DNA of 64,000 nucleotides from NCBI RefSeq assembly GCF_000314005.1, contig NZ_JH980292.1, positions 62,001 through 126,000 of the forward strand, given 5' to 3'. The position numbers and the translations under genes were made by a program. Numbering within the stretch: the stretch's first letter is position 1; each line of letters opens with the position of its first letter. The notes below the pieces were generated by a model. It did no database searches. It saw only the letters and a list, made by a program, of their open reading frames with translations, and was not told the origin of the DNA. Below are positions 17,482-26,929 of the stretch, one piece after another. The stretch comes from Spirulina subsalsa PCC 9445. GTDB taxonomy: Bacteria; Cyanobacteriota; Cyanobacteriia; Cyanobacteriales; Spirulinaceae.

Positions 17482-20211
17482 ATGAAAAGAATTCGCTTTT
17501 GGTTCGGTTTAACACTCTGGTTTCTGGTTGGGTTGTTGATGGTGTTTTTCCTGGTGCCTCTACCTCTACAAGCCCAATTATCCCCGCCTTGGCCAATCGC
17601 CCGCACTCAGAGCCAATCTTTTGAAGACTTGGTGCAAGGCAAGCGGGAAAAAGAGGGACTGTTTCGGCTCTATTATGGTGCAGGGAAACTTTATCTGGAA
17701 ATCCAACCGGAACAACTCAATCGAGATTATCTCTTAATTACGTCCTTGGCCAGTGGAATTGGGGAAGATCGGTTAGTCACAGGGTTTCCGATTCGGAGTT
17801 TTCTGTTTCGCTTCCGTCGGGTCAACAACCAGATTCAGTTTGTTTTACCGAATTTAAGCTTTCGGGTGAGTCAAGATCCGGCGGTTGAACGTTCGGTGCA
17901 ACAGTCTTTTAGTGATTCAGTCTTACAAGTTTTACCCGTTGCGGCAACTCACCCCACGCGCAACAGTATTTTAGTGGATTTTACCCGGTTGTTACTTTCT
18001 CAGGATGATGTGTCCGGGTTAGCCAATTCTTTGGGGGCGAACTATAGCATTGACTCGGACAAGTCCTATCTGAACAAAGTCCGGGCATTTCCTGAAAATA
18101 TAGAACTCAATGTGGTCTATGGCTTTTCTTCGGGGAGTCGAGGTCCGCTGCCCATTCCTTCGATTCCTGATCCCCGTTCGTTCAATTTAGGGGTTCACTA
18201 TAGTATCTCTCAATTGCCCCAAGATAATCGCTATGTTCCCCGCTTGGCGGATGATCGGGTGGGTTATTTTATTAATACTTATCAAGATGTAGGGGATACT
18301 CGCAGTCGGGATCCGGTGGTGCGGTATATTAGGCGCTGGCGACTGGAACCGCAAGATCCTCTGGCGCTGTCGTCTCGTCCGGTAAAACCGATTGTGTTCT
18401 GGCTGGAAAATACGATCCCGATGGAGTATAGGGAGGCGGTACGGGATGGGGTTTTGGCTTGGAATAAGGCTTTTGAGAGGGCGGGGTTTCAGGAGGCTAT
18501 TGTGGTGAAACAAATGCCGGATGATGCGACGTGGGATCCGGCGGATGTGCGTTATAACACGGTGCGCTGGTCGAGTACGTCGAGTTCTGGGATTTTGGGG
18601 ATTGGCCCGTCTCAGATGAATCCACTTACGGGGGAGATTTTGGCGGCGGATGTTGTGATTAATGGGAATGTGTTGCGCTATCTGCAAGATCAGTTTCAAA
18701 ATCTCCCTGGGCTGCATCAGGGGTTAGAGGATTCTCTGTTTACGGAGGATTGGTGTCGTCAGGGGTTAGGGTTTCAACAGTATTGGGGACAAAGTACGGA
18801 GGGATGGTCTGAACAAGGGGAACCTCAGAAGGTTTCGCCGTTGGAACATTTGATGACGGATTATGACCTCTGTTATGGGTTTGGGGCGTTGGAACAGGCG
18901 AATATGGGGATGGTGGGGATGACGTTGTTGGGGGATGTGATTCCCCGACAGGCGGCGCGTGAGCAGTATATTAATCAGTTTTTGCGTTTTTTGGTGGCGC
19001 ACGAAATTGGCCATGCTTTGGGTTTGCGGCACAATTTCCACGGCAGTACGTTGTTAAGGCCCGAGGAGTTGAATAATACGGAGGTGACTCATGATAAGGG
19101 GTTGGTGAGTTCGATGATGGATTATGTGGGGGTGAATTTGGCTCCCCCTGGGACTCCGCAGGGAGATTTTTTCCCGGTGGTGGTGGGGCCTTATGATGGG
19201 TGGGCAATTGAGTATGGCTATAAGTACAGTGGGGCGTTAGTTTCGGGGGCGGAACGGCAGTTTTTAGATGAGATTGCGAGTGAGTCTAGCCGTCCGGAGT
19301 TTGCCTATGCGACGGATGAGGATTTATTCGGGTTTCAGGATCCGAATGTGAATGCGTTTGATTTGAGTGGGGATGTGTTGAGGTTTGCCCAATGGCAATT
19401 GGAGAATTCCCGTCGGATGTGGCAACAGTTGGAACGGCGCTATCCGGTGGCGGGCGATCGCTATAGTGATATGCGGGCGAGGTTTAACCAGATTTTTAGT
19501 TACTATTCCCGCCAAGTGTCTTTTATCTCGAATTTTATTGGTGGACGTTCGTTTAATCGCGATCGCCCGGGTCGTCCCAATAGTCGCTTACCCTTTCAAC
19601 AGGTGTCGTTACAGCAACAACGGGAGGCGCTGAATTTGTTGCAAAAGTATCTGTTTTCGACGGAGGGGTTTAGTTTTTCCCCGGGTTTATTGAATCAGTT
19701 GGCGCCTTCGAGGTGGCCGGGTGTGGGGCAGCCTGTTCCGTTGTTGAATCTGGACTATCCCATCCATGACAATATTTTGGCACTACAAGGACGGATTTTG
19801 CGATCGCTCCTGTCCCCCCAACGGCTGAGTCGTCTACGAGATCAGGAGTTGAAAAGCCCCCAAGAGGCTTTAAGCTTGCCGGAGTTATATGATACGCTTC
19901 AGGCGGGGATCTGGTCGGAAGTCTTGGATGCTCAACGGTCTGGGGTTAATATTTCAAGTCTACGCCGTTCTCTCCAACGGGAACACCTCCAGATTTTGGG
20001 GGCTATGGTGCTAGGACGCTCGCCAGTGCCGGAAGATGCCAGAACACTGGCTTGGTATGAGTTGAGGCAGCTTCAAGGGGCAATTAACCGGGTTCTGGGG
20101 CGTTTTGGGGGGCAGTTGGATGCTTATACTCGGGCTCATCTCTCGGAAACAGGCGATCGCATTACTGGGCTATTAAGCGCTACTTTTGAGCGGGTGAGTG
20201 TTGACCTATGA
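17482..20211 (+). CDS. Secreted zinc metalloprotease (metzincin-type, DUF5117/DUF4953)
   Basis: The 909-residue product starts with a strong signal peptide (a hydrophobic core FGLTLWFLVGLLMVFFLV, then LQAQ). A DUF5117-like N-terminal half follows. The zinc site is HEIGHALGLRH (H507, E508, H511, H517), the HExxHxxGxxH motif of metzincins. Downstream SSMMDYVGVN supplies the Met-turn. A DUF4953-type region follows and the C-terminal third is helical. It is probably periplasmic or outer-surface and degrades unknown proteins. The last 58 coding bases, including the stop, are the first copy of a 90-bp tandem triplication that continues downstream. It is transcribed divergently from hpsA. Confidence 0.87.
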   Translation: MKRIRFWFGLTLWFLVGLLMVFFLVPLPLQAQLSPPWPIARTQSQSFEDLVQGKREKEGLFRLYYGAGKLYLEIQPEQLNRDYLLITSLASGIGEDRLVTGFPIRSFLFRFRRVNNQIQFVLPNLSFRVSQDPAVERSVQQSFSDSVLQVLPVAATHPTRNSILVDFTRLLLSQDDVSGLANSLGANYSIDSDKSYLNKVRAFPENIELNVVYGFSSGSRGPLPIPSIPDPRSFNLGVHYSISQLPQDNRYVPRLADDRVGYFINTYQDVGDTRSRDPVVRYIRRWRLEPQDPLALSSRPVKPIVFWLENTIPMEYREAVRDGVLAWNKAFERAGFQEAIVVKQMPDDATWDPADVRYNTVRWSSTSSSGILGIGPSQMNPLTGEILAADVVINGNVLRYLQDQFQNLPGLHQGLEDSLFTEDWCRQGLGFQQYWGQSTEGWSEQGEPQKVSPLEHLMTDYDLCYGFGALEQANMGMVGMTLLGDVIPRQAAREQYINQFLRFLVAHEIGHALGLRHNFHGSTLLRPEELNNTEVTHDKGLVSSMMDYVGVNLAPPGTPQGDFFPVVVGPYDGWAIEYGYKYSGALVSGAERQFLDEIASESSRPEFAYATDEDLFGFQDPNVNAFDLSGDVLRFAQWQLENSRRMWQQLERRYPVAGDRYSDMRARFNQIFSYYSRQVSFISNFIGGRSFNRDRPGRPNSRLPFQQVSLQQQREALNLLQKYLFSTEGFSFSPGLLNQLAPSRWPGVGQPVPLLNLDYPIHDNILALQGRILRSLLSPQRLSRLRDQELKSPQEALSLPELYDTLQAGIWSEVLDAQRSGVNISSLRRSLQREHLQILGAMVLGRSPVPEDARTLAWYELRQLQGAINRVLGRFGGQLDAYTRAHLSETGDRITGLLSATFERVSVDL

Positions 20212-20422
20212 TCTCGTGCGCTGAAGCGCTACTACAAACGGAGCGATCGCATTACTGGGCTATTAAGCGCTACTTTTGAGCGGGTGAGTATTGACCTATG
20301 CTCTCGTGCGCTGAAGCGCTACTACAAACGGAGCGATCGCATTACTGGGCTATTAAGCGCTACTTTTGAGCGGGTGAGTGTTGACCTATGCTCTCGTGCG
20401 CTGAAGCGCTACTACAAACGGC
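20153..20422. repeat. Three 90-bp tandem repeats spanning the protease stop codon
   Basis: A unit that starts GGCGATCGCATTACTGGGCT (or GAGCGATCGC) recurs at about 20153, 20243 and 20333 with a period of 90 bases and one to three differences. The unit includes the end of the metalloprotease gene and the downstream palindrome GTGCGCTGAAGCGC followed by TACTACAAACG. That palindrome resembles the core of the 70-bp repeats at 4.9-5.5 kb. The duplication therefore copied a gene end together with a mobile-type palindrome. Confidence 0.9.
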
Positions 20423-20449
20423 TATGAGGAATGGAACGACTGAGTGGAG

Positions 20450-20893
20450 ATGTCTTTAGCGAACACGGATCAATTTAAAATTACGTTTGCTCCCCTAGAA
20501 CTAGCGGAAGTCTATCGTCTCGCCGATGATCCGGGCAATGGGGCTATTGTTGTGATGAGTGGGACAGTGCGCAACAACACGGAGGGTAAGGAGGTAAGGT
20601 TTCTAGAGTATCAGGCCTATGAACCGATGGCGATCGCAATTTTCCAAGATATCGCCCAAAATATCCGTCGAGAGTGGCCTGCAACCAATCAGGTGATCAT
20701 TCATCATCGCACCGGACGGCTACAGATTGGGGAAATTAGCGTCCTCGTAGCTGTCGGATGTCCCCATCGTGGGGAAGCGTTTGCCGCTTGTCAGTATGCC
20801 ATTGATACCTTAAAGCACAATGCACCTATCTGGAAAAAAGAACACTGGGTAGATGGTTCCAGTCAGTGGGTGAGTATTGGGTCTTGTAACTAG
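20450..20893 (+). CDS. moaE: Molybdopterin synthase catalytic (large) subunit MoaE
   Basis: The product of about 147 residues shows the whole MoaE fold: GAIVVMSGTVRNNTEGKEV near the N-terminus, EYQAYEPMAI, the central HHRTGRLQIGEISVLVAV, and the C-terminal catalytic lysine region LKHNAPIWKKEHW. MoaE transfers sulfur from thiocarboxylated MoaD to cyclic pyranopterin monophosphate to make molybdopterin in the cytoplasm. The start may be the GTG at 20444 or the ATG at 20450; I prefer the ATG. No moaD or other cofactor genes lie nearby, so the gene is isolated here. It starts just after the 90-bp repeats. Confidence 0.93.
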   Translation: MSLANTDQFKITFAPLELAEVYRLADDPGNGAIVVMSGTVRNNTEGKEVRFLEYQAYEPMAIAIFQDIAQNIRREWPATNQVIIHHRTGRLQIGEISVLVAVGCPHRGEAFAACQYAIDTLKHNAPIWKKEHWVDGSSQWVSIGSCN

Positions 20894-20894
20894 G

Positions 20895-21443
20895 GGCTGT
20901 TGATTGAACCTCCCATCGCTGAAAGCGAGGGATTCCCATATAGACTCTTATCTAGACCGAAGTCCCCGACAGAACGCCATGACTGGGCTGTTTGACCACG
21001 GGCGCACCGACCGCAGTTAATCCACGCTGTTTTACTACCGACTCCATCACAGAGTTGATAGGCTAATTTGAAATGGTAATCCTTTCTTCTGTTGGCTACG
21101 GCTTCATGTAATAGAGCGATCCGATGCTGTAGCTTCTGCCATTTATTAGACCCTTTGTTTTTATTCCTAAGCCTTCTTTGTAGTAATTTAATCTTACGCC
21201 GTGCTTTATCTAAAAACTTCGGTCTAGGAAGAATCAAACCATCGGAAGTTGCCAGCATACTTTGAATCCCAACATCAATCCCCAAAGCGTGACCGTGAGG
21301 TATTGGGGTTGGGATATTAACATCAAGCTCAATTGCTAAGTTGACATAGTAACCCGATGCTTTCTTGATTACTTGAACTTGTTTGATCTTAAAACCCTCT
21401 GGAATATCCCTTGACTTGACAAACTTAGACTTACTAACCGAAA
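20895..21443 (-). pseudogene. IS200/IS605-type tnpB remnant (minus strand)
   Basis: Reading leftward from about 21443 there is the middle of a TnpB nuclease: SKFVKSRDIPEGFKIKQVQV, the first RuvC Asp in ALGIDVGIQSML, and the basic helix KARRKIKLLQRRLRNKNKGS. After FKLAYQLCDG the sequence jumps to a tail (RGQTAQSWRSVGDFG). The segment with the catalytic Glu, the zinc finger and the last Asp is deleted. A hairpin CCCATCGCTGAAAGCGAGGG (20913-20932) lies at its end, as expected for the right end of such elements. The N-terminal third is missing too, so it is not functional. Confidence 0.8.
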
Positions 21444-21880
21444 CTCAATCCAAGCCGTCTGCTATAAGGACGTTAAAGAGAAGTTCGGGCTGACGGCTAA
21501 CCACGTTGTCAGAGCTTGCGGTCGGGTAGCGGCTAACCGTTTAACAGCAAAACAAAAAGGGAAGAAAGTTAAAAACTTTGCCCCTACCAGTTTTGACTGT
21601 GACGCTCGAACTTTTCGTTTTGTCGAAAGAGACTGGGCAATTACTGTTAGCACTACAGGGAAAAGATTAACCATTAACCTGAGAGCAAGTAACTACCATC
21701 GAGGAAAACTTCAAGGACAAAATCCTACATCGGCTCAAATTTGTTTACATCGTGACGGGGATTGGTATGTCCACATTCAATTAAAATCAGAACCGCCGAA
21801 ACCCATTAAATCCGAGAAGGTTATCGGCGTTGATTATAGATTTAGGGCTACAGAAAGCCCCTGACTTTAGCGTAGCGTAG
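21438..21880 (+). pseudogene. Second tnpB remnant (plus strand, N-terminal part)
   Basis: The plus strand from about 21438 encodes the N-terminal part of another TnpB: NSIQAVCYKDVKEKFGLTAN, then LHRDGDWYVHIQLK. It ends exactly where the RuvC core would begin (VIGVDY). A palindrome follows at about 21853-21890: GCCCCTGACTTTAGCGTAGC continuing into AGTCAGGGG, which resembles an IS200/IS605 end. It joins tail-to-head with the minus-strand fragment at about 21440, so two different elements were fused by insertion or deletion. Neither can act alone. Confidence 0.75.
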
Positions 21881-21891
21881 TCAGGGGTAGC

Positions 21892-22683
21892 TTACAACCA
21901 ACCTCGCAACCGATACACCAATAAACCCAGATACTCCTTCAAAACTTCCGTTGTGGTGGCGACGCGCTCTGTGTCGGGGAGCCAACTGAGGAGACGAGCG
22001 CCGAAACTCACGGGGCCGGAATTCCCGGTGGGGAAGGTGGCGAGAAAATCCGTCGGGGCGGGGATGGCTTCTATACCTTGCCGTTGGAAGATTAAGTAGG
22101 AACGGGGCATATGGAGGGCGGAGGTGACTAATAAAATTCGTTCAATTCCTCGCTCGACTAAGATTTCTCGGGTAAAAAGGGCGTTTTGATAGGTGTTGAG
22201 GGAACGGGGTTCTTGGATGATGGCGTCGGGGGGAACGCCTAACATTTGTAGAAATTCGGCCATGTCTTCGGATTCTGGGGGGAATTGACCAGACCAGTCA
22301 ATGCGCCCCCCAGAGGCGATAATGAGGGGGGCTTTGCCTTCTCGGTAGAGTTGGGCAGCATAGATAACGCGATCGCCTTTGTCACTCAAATCCATCATCG
22401 GCCGCGGGGGTAATTTCGGTTTGATCCCACCCCCTAACACTACAATGGCATCGGCTTGAGGCAGTTCGGCCGGGGGAATATGTTGCCACTCTAAACTGGT
22501 TACTAAACGGGCATTGACCCAACCATTGCCCGATATCATTAAAACTAAAAAGGCCAGCGCCAACGGGAGAGGAGTCCAACGGGATTGTCGCCAGCCCAAA
22601 ACAAACGCGACTCCTAACAAAACACAGGTTAAGCCAATGGGGTACAGGAAAACAGGCAGTAGTTTAGAGAGGTAAAGGAACAT
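21892..22683 (-). CDS. YdcF/ElyC/SanA family membrane protein (DUF218)
   Basis: The 263-residue product has two N-terminal membrane helices (FLYPIGLTCVLLGVAFVLGW and LPLALAFLVLMISG) followed by a DUF218 domain. Diagnostic motifs are ADAIVVLGGG, APLIIASGG, EPRSLNTYQNA and LLVTSALHMPRS. The E. coli homologues ElyC and SanA work in envelope maintenance, and the family is proposed to act on the undecaprenyl carrier lipid. The substrate is unknown here. The gene is monocistronic, next to tnpB debris and divergent from the peptidoglycan-binding protein gene at 22753. Confidence 0.87.
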   Translation of the reverse strand: MFLYLSKLLPVFLYPIGLTCVLLGVAFVLGWRQSRWTPLPLALAFLVLMISGNGWVNARLVTSLEWQHIPPAELPQADAIVVLGGGIKPKLPPRPMMDLSDKGDRVIYAAQLYREGKAPLIIASGGRIDWSGQFPPESEDMAEFLQMLGVPPDAIIQEPRSLNTYQNALFTREILVERGIERILLVTSALHMPRSYLIFQRQGIEAIPAPTDFLATFPTGNSGPVSFGARLLSWLPDTERVATTTEVLKEYLGLLVYRLRGWL

Positions 22684-22752
22684 CTTTTCCGATCAAGATT
22701 CCTGATAGTATGTAGTCTGATTCTGAACATCACATCACAGTAGCGCAAGTGG

Positions 22753-23763
22753 ATGCAACGGCACAATTTCCCCTCTAATCCTTCCTCTGTTCGCCCAGTG
22801 TTGGGCAATGATCGTTTTGCCCCCCTGATAGCTCAAAACACCCTAGAAGAAGCCTTAGAACCCCAATACAGACGGGAAATTGCACCCCATACCATCCTCG
22901 AAACTTACGGCGGGATGATCGTCCTCTCGCTGTTGATGTTACTGTTGATGGTTTTCCTGCTGTTAAAGCGTCAAGTGCGAGAATTGCGCTTTGGCATTGT
23001 CGCCACGTTGTTAACTGGGATTGCTTTACCGATTATTTTGACGGTGCAAATTACCACGGATTTATTAGAAGGGGCTTCTCAGGTCGTTGAGGAGTCCGAC
23101 GGGGTGGAGGGTGAAACGGTTCAAGAGGTGGAGTCTTCGCCCTTGGAGGAGGAGGAAGCAGCCCCTGAACCGGAAGTTGACGAGGTGTTAGAGGAGGATG
23201 AGGAGACTTTAGAGGAGGAGACAGAATCGGGGGATTCTGTGACCCAAACCCCCACCACGACGCCATCGGAGGGGGAGGTTCCTACTCCTAGGGGGGCGGA
23301 GGCGAGGGAATCGAGTCCTGATAGGGGTCAAGGGGCGACAAGGGCAGAATCTGAACCTACTGGGGCGACTAGACCCCCCACTGCTTCTTTGGGGCAAAGG
23401 GCGACTCCTACTAGAACTCCTACCCCAAGGGGGGATTCTGCACCCCCTCCGCCCCCTAGAACGTCCCGATCTGTGGGGGGAACTGCTCCGAGTCCTGCGA
23501 TGGGGGATGAACTGAGACGACAGGGGATTTTATTGAGACGAGGCGATCGCACTTCTCAAGTGGAACTGATTCAACGAGCGTTAAAGATTCTGGGGTTTTA
23601 TCACGACGAAATCGACGGTTATTATGGTCTGCGGACGGAAATTGCTGTCAAACAATTCCAAATTCGCAATAATTTATTACCCGATGGCATTGTGGGATTT
23701 AGTACCTGCAAAATTCTACAAGCCCAAGTCCCGGATCTCACAATTCAATGTGTCGAAAATTAG
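22753..23763 (+). CDS. Membrane-anchored peptidoglycan-binding protein
   Basis: The 336-residue protein has two membrane helices near residues 53-75 and 80-100 (MIVLSLLMLLLMVFLLL; GIVATLLTGIALPIILTV). A very acidic Glu-rich stretch follows (about 110-155), then a Pro/Thr/Arg/Ser linker, and a C-terminal PG_binding_1 domain (RTSQVELIQRALKILGFY, then DGYYGLRTEIAVKQFQ). The domain order suggests a wall-attached linker protein with a flexible spacer. No enzymatic domain is present. It is transcribed away from the YdcF-type gene, and its 3' end runs into a short-repeat island. Confidence 0.82.
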   Translation: MQRHNFPSNPSSVRPVLGNDRFAPLIAQNTLEEALEPQYRREIAPHTILETYGGMIVLSLLMLLLMVFLLLKRQVRELRFGIVATLLTGIALPIILTVQITTDLLEGASQVVEESDGVEGETVQEVESSPLEEEEAAPEPEVDEVLEEDEETLEEETESGDSVTQTPTTTPSEGEVPTPRGAEARESSPDRGQGATRAESEPTGATRPPTASLGQRATPTRTPTPRGDSAPPPPPRTSRSVGGTAPSPAMGDELRRQGILLRRGDRTSQVELIQRALKILGFYHDEIDGYYGLRTEIAVKQFQIRNNLLPDGIVGFSTCKILQAQVPDLTIQCVEN

Positions 23764-23870
23764 GGAACGGGGAACGGGGAACGGGGAACAGGGAATAGGG
23801 AATAGGGAATAGGGAATAAGTCTTAATTCCTCGTCTCCCTCTCTCCCCCTGCTCCCCTATTCTTAACCTT
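23761..23870. repeat. Short-repeat island after the peptidoglycan-binding gene
   Basis: GGGAACG and GGGAATA units, the core AAGTCTTAATTCCTCGTCTC, then CTCCCTCTCTCC tracts. It starts within the stop-codon region of the preceding gene. The core matches the 17.0-kb island rather than the others. Confidence 0.85.
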
Positions 23871-24019
23871 GGATTAAGATATGTACCCGAGTCGGTATTC
23901 CCCCTCTAAATCCGACTTAGGATGAAACTATCGGCAGGAAATCGCTCAAGGTTAGGTGCTTTCTTGGAAGCCCTCCAGAGGACTTATTCAACCTAATTTT
24001 GCCGTTAGAGAGGTGACTA

Positions 24020-25756
24020 TTGTCTGAACTGTTTTCATTTTCATTGCGTGATATGTCCACCTTGGGGCTTGCTCTGCGCCAGTGCGGGGGGGGAGTGGAT
24101 AGCATGGAGGAAGTCAGCCAAGCCTTAGTAGATTGTCTGGCGTTGAATTTGGGGGTGTCTCAAGGTCAGTCTTCTGTGTGTGAATGGGTGCAGTTTTGGA
24201 AAACCCATCTCTATGGGGATTTAACCTCGGATTTACAAACCTCCTTAGAAACTGAAGAATTGGGGGCAGAGGGGGGCGGGGTTTCCACCTTAACTCTCCG
24301 CAGCAATACCCCTTGTTTGATCCTACTCTCTAGTACCCAAACTCCGGGCAATGAGGGAAAACGAGCGATCGCCCTTCATCCCGATTCTCCCTCGGCTCCC
24401 CCTTGGTTCACACTGTTAGAGGAGGCGCATTTACCCCGTCATCTCTTTTTAACCTCAGAAATCCCCGAATCTCAAGCCCTCTCCCCCCAACACAATCCCG
24501 TCTTTCAACTGGGGCAAGAGAGCTTAAAAGCGATTGTAGCGGCCGGATGTTCTGGGGAAACTCTAGTCGGTGTTCAGGCGATTGTAGGATTGTGGGGGGT
24601 TTTACCGTCGGGGAGTTGTTTTGTTACCCTCTTAGGACTGCGGAACGCCCTAGCCCCGGAAATGCTGGAATTATTCCGCCCCTTGGCTTTAAATATCAAA
24701 GTGGCGATTTTACCCTTTGATCGGGGTACCGTTTTCCAAACGACAGAATCTGAGGACTTGTTTGATTTCAAAAGCTTGGCCACTGGCGGCCGCCGACAAT
24801 TAATTACCCGCTTGCGCTCTCAGGTTAACACCCTGACGGAACTTCTGAACATTTCCGAACAAGCGACTCTCGAACAAAGCGATCGCCTAGAACAAACCAT
24901 TCAAATTCTGAAAAATACCCTCAATCAACTCCAAGCCACCCAAGCCCAACTGATTCACACGGAAAAAATGTCCTCTTTAGGGCAATTAGTCTCCGGCATT
25001 GCCCACGAAATTAACAACTCCGTCGGCTTTATTTACAGTAACTTGCCCTACGTTAACCAGTATTTACAAGACCTCTTGCAATTGGTCAACGACTACCACA
25101 CCGCTTTCCCCACCGCCACCCCAGATATTCAGGACTACATTCACGAAATTGACCTAGACTATCTCAGGGAGGATTGTCCCCAAGTCCTTGCATCTATGCG
25201 ACAGGGAACAGAACGCATCCATCGCATCGTGCAGAGTTTGCGCAACTTCTCCCGACTGGATGAAGCGGAACAGAAGGCGGTAGATATTCACCAAGGGTTA
25301 GAAAGTACCCTCGTGATTTTACACAACCGTCTCGAACAGCACAGGATTGAGATTGTCCGTCACTATGGGGAGTTGCCTTGGGTGGAATGTCATCCCGGAC
25401 AACTGAATCAGGTGTTCATGAATTTGCTCAATAACGCCATTGATGCGATCGCCCAAGCTAAACCTAGCCATCCCACCCTTGAAATCACCACCCAATGCAC
25501 CCCCCATCAAAAGGTTTTAATTTCCATCAAAGACAACGGTTTTGGCATCTCCCCGGCTGTACAAAATCACATTTTTGACCCCTTCTTTACCACCAAACCC
25601 ATTGGACAAGGAACCGGGATGGGATTATTCATCAGCTATCAGATTATTGTGGAAAAACACCGAGGACAACTAACGTTTAACTCTCAACCCAGTCAAGGAA
25701 CCACTTTCTCGATTCTCCTTCCCATGCCTAGTAAAAGAGTGAGTAATAGGGAATAG
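24020..25756 (+). CDS. Soluble sensor histidine kinase
   Basis: I support the TTG start at 24020 because an AGAGAGG Shine-Dalgarno stretch lies six bases upstream; the next in-frame ATG is 24053. Residues 1-260 form a sensory region of unknown type without membrane helices. A coiled coil (TLEQSDRLEQTIQILKNTLN) leads to the H-box SGIAHEINNS with the phospho-acceptor His329. The ATPase domain follows with the N-box NQVFMNLLNNAIDAI, G1 box DNGFGIS, F box DPFFTTKP and G2 box GTGMGLF. The product would autophosphorylate and signal to an unlinked response regulator. The 3' end lies directly on a GGGAGTC repeat tract. Confidence 0.88.
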   Translation: MSELFSFSLRDMSTLGLALRQCGGGVDSMEEVSQALVDCLALNLGVSQGQSSVCEWVQFWKTHLYGDLTSDLQTSLETEELGAEGGGVSTLTLRSNTPCLILLSSTQTPGNEGKRAIALHPDSPSAPPWFTLLEEAHLPRHLFLTSEIPESQALSPQHNPVFQLGQESLKAIVAAGCSGETLVGVQAIVGLWGVLPSGSCFVTLLGLRNALAPEMLELFRPLALNIKVAILPFDRGTVFQTTESEDLFDFKSLATGGRRQLITRLRSQVNTLTELLNISEQATLEQSDRLEQTIQILKNTLNQLQATQAQLIHTEKMSSLGQLVSGIAHEINNSVGFIYSNLPYVNQYLQDLLQLVNDYHTAFPTATPDIQDYIHEIDLDYLREDCPQVLASMRQGTERIHRIVQSLRNFSRLDEAEQKAVDIHQGLESTLVILHNRLEQHRIEIVRHYGELPWVECHPGQLNQVFMNLLNNAIDAIAQAKPSHPTLEITTQCTPHQKVLISIKDNGFGISPAVQNHIFDPFFTTKPIGQGTGMGLFISYQIIVEKHRGQLTFNSQPSQGTTFSILLPMPSKRVSNRE

Positions 25757-25918
25757 GGAGTCGGGAGTCGGGAGTCGGGAGTCGGGAGTCGGGAGTCGGG
25801 AGTCGGGAGTCGGGAGTCGGGAATCGGGAATCGGGAGTCGGGAATCGGGAGTCGGGAATCGGGAGTCGGTAATAGGTGATAGGGAATAATTATCAATTCT
25901 CCCCCTCTCCCCCTCTCC
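25757..25918. repeat. Composite short-repeat module between kinase and deacylase genes
   Basis: About ten GGGAGTC heptamers with some GGGAATC variants, GGTGATAGGGAATA, the core ATAATTATCAATTCTCCCC, then CCCTCTCC units. Same structure and orientation as the module at 10.83-11.00 kb. It fills the gap between two convergent genes. Confidence 0.9.
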
Positions 25919-26884
25919 CTATTCCCCGTTCCCTATAATGGCCAGATGTAGAATCCCATCCCCTTGATTCACTAACGGGTTTTGGGTGAAACCAATCACC
26001 ACCCCTCCCACCGTTGCCCGGACTCGCACGCTTTTATCTCCAAAGGCATCGGAAATCGTCCCTAAAACCTGTTTTTTTTCCACAACCTCCCCCAACTTCA
26101 CCGCCAAGCGCAAAATCCCACTACGGGCGGCTCGTACCCATTTAGATTGACGGCATTCTAAAGGCTGAGGAGGGGGAGTCAACGCAATAGGACTACACAT
26201 TTCCAACACCGTCATCACTCGTATAACGCCTTCTACCCCAATACGAATGGATTCAAGATCAAACCGCATTGCTTCCCCCGCTTCATAGAGCAAAATGGGA
26301 ATCCCCCGCTTTCCGGCCGCTTCACGCAGAGAGCCATCCCGCGTCGTGGAATGTAGCATCACGGGAGCGCCAAACGCTCGGGCGCAGAGGTAGGTTTCGG
26401 GATCTTCTAGATTGGCTCGAATTTGGGGTAAATTCACCCGATGATCTGAGGCTGTATGTAAATCAATGCCGTGGGTGCTACGAGTGACAATTTCGCGCAT
26501 AAAAAGATGAGCTAAACGGGAGGTGAGAGAGCCATTAGGGGAGCCGGGAAAACATCGGTTTAAATCCCGTCGGTCCGGCAGATAGCGGTTTTGTTCAATA
26601 AAGCCAAATACATTGACCACGGGAACGGCGATTAAAGTTCCCCGTAGCTGTTGAGGTTGGATGCGTTGGACCACTTGACGAATAATTTCCACCCCGTTGA
26701 TCTCATCCCCATGTATAGCAGCACTTAACCACAAAATCGCGCCCGGTTCCCGCCCATGAATGATGGTGACAGGGAGGGAGATGGGGGTTTGTGTGGGGAG
26801 GTGCGCCACAGGAATATCTACCCGATAGCGTTTTTTCGGGTGGAATTGAAAGGCCTGGGGGTAGGGGAGGGGGGGCTTGGTCAA
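25919..26884 (-). CDS. Succinylglutamate desuccinylase/aspartoacylase-type zinc deacylase
   Basis: The 321-residue product has the AstE/AspA M14-like fold. AAIHGDEINGVEI supplies the zinc ligands H58 and E61, DRRDLNRCFPG is the substrate arginine-binding loop, and GIDLHTAS supplies the third ligand His. A C-terminal beta-barrel domain (VLGTISDAFGD, VRATVGGVVIGF) is typical of the family. The enzyme removes an acyl group from an N-acyl amino acid or a related amide in the cytoplasm; the substrate cannot be read from the sequence. No arginine-catabolism genes are adjacent. Confidence 0.85.
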   Translation of the reverse strand: MTKPPLPYPQAFQFHPKKRYRVDIPVAHLPTQTPISLPVTIIHGREPGAILWLSAAIHGDEINGVEIIRQVVQRIQPQQLRGTLIAVPVVNVFGFIEQNRYLPDRRDLNRCFPGSPNGSLTSRLAHLFMREIVTRSTHGIDLHTASDHRVNLPQIRANLEDPETYLCARAFGAPVMLHSTTRDGSLREAAGKRGIPILLYEAGEAMRFDLESIRIGVEGVIRVMTVLEMCSPIALTPPPQPLECRQSKWVRAARSGILRLAVKLGEVVEKKQVLGTISDAFGDKSVRVRATVGGVVIGFTQNPLVNQGDGILHLAIIGNGE

Positions 26885-26929
26885 GTGTTATTAGAAATCA
26901 GAGTTGTGGAAGAAAAGCAAAACCCAACA

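Noticed and set aside
18187-19515. Minus-strand frames under the metalloprotease gene
   Set aside because: The plus-strand frame has the complete zinc motif; the antisense frames have none.
22990-23552. Minus-strand Pro/Arg-rich frames under the peptidoglycan-binding gene
   Set aside because: They mirror the Glu/Thr/Pro-rich linker of the real plus-strand gene.
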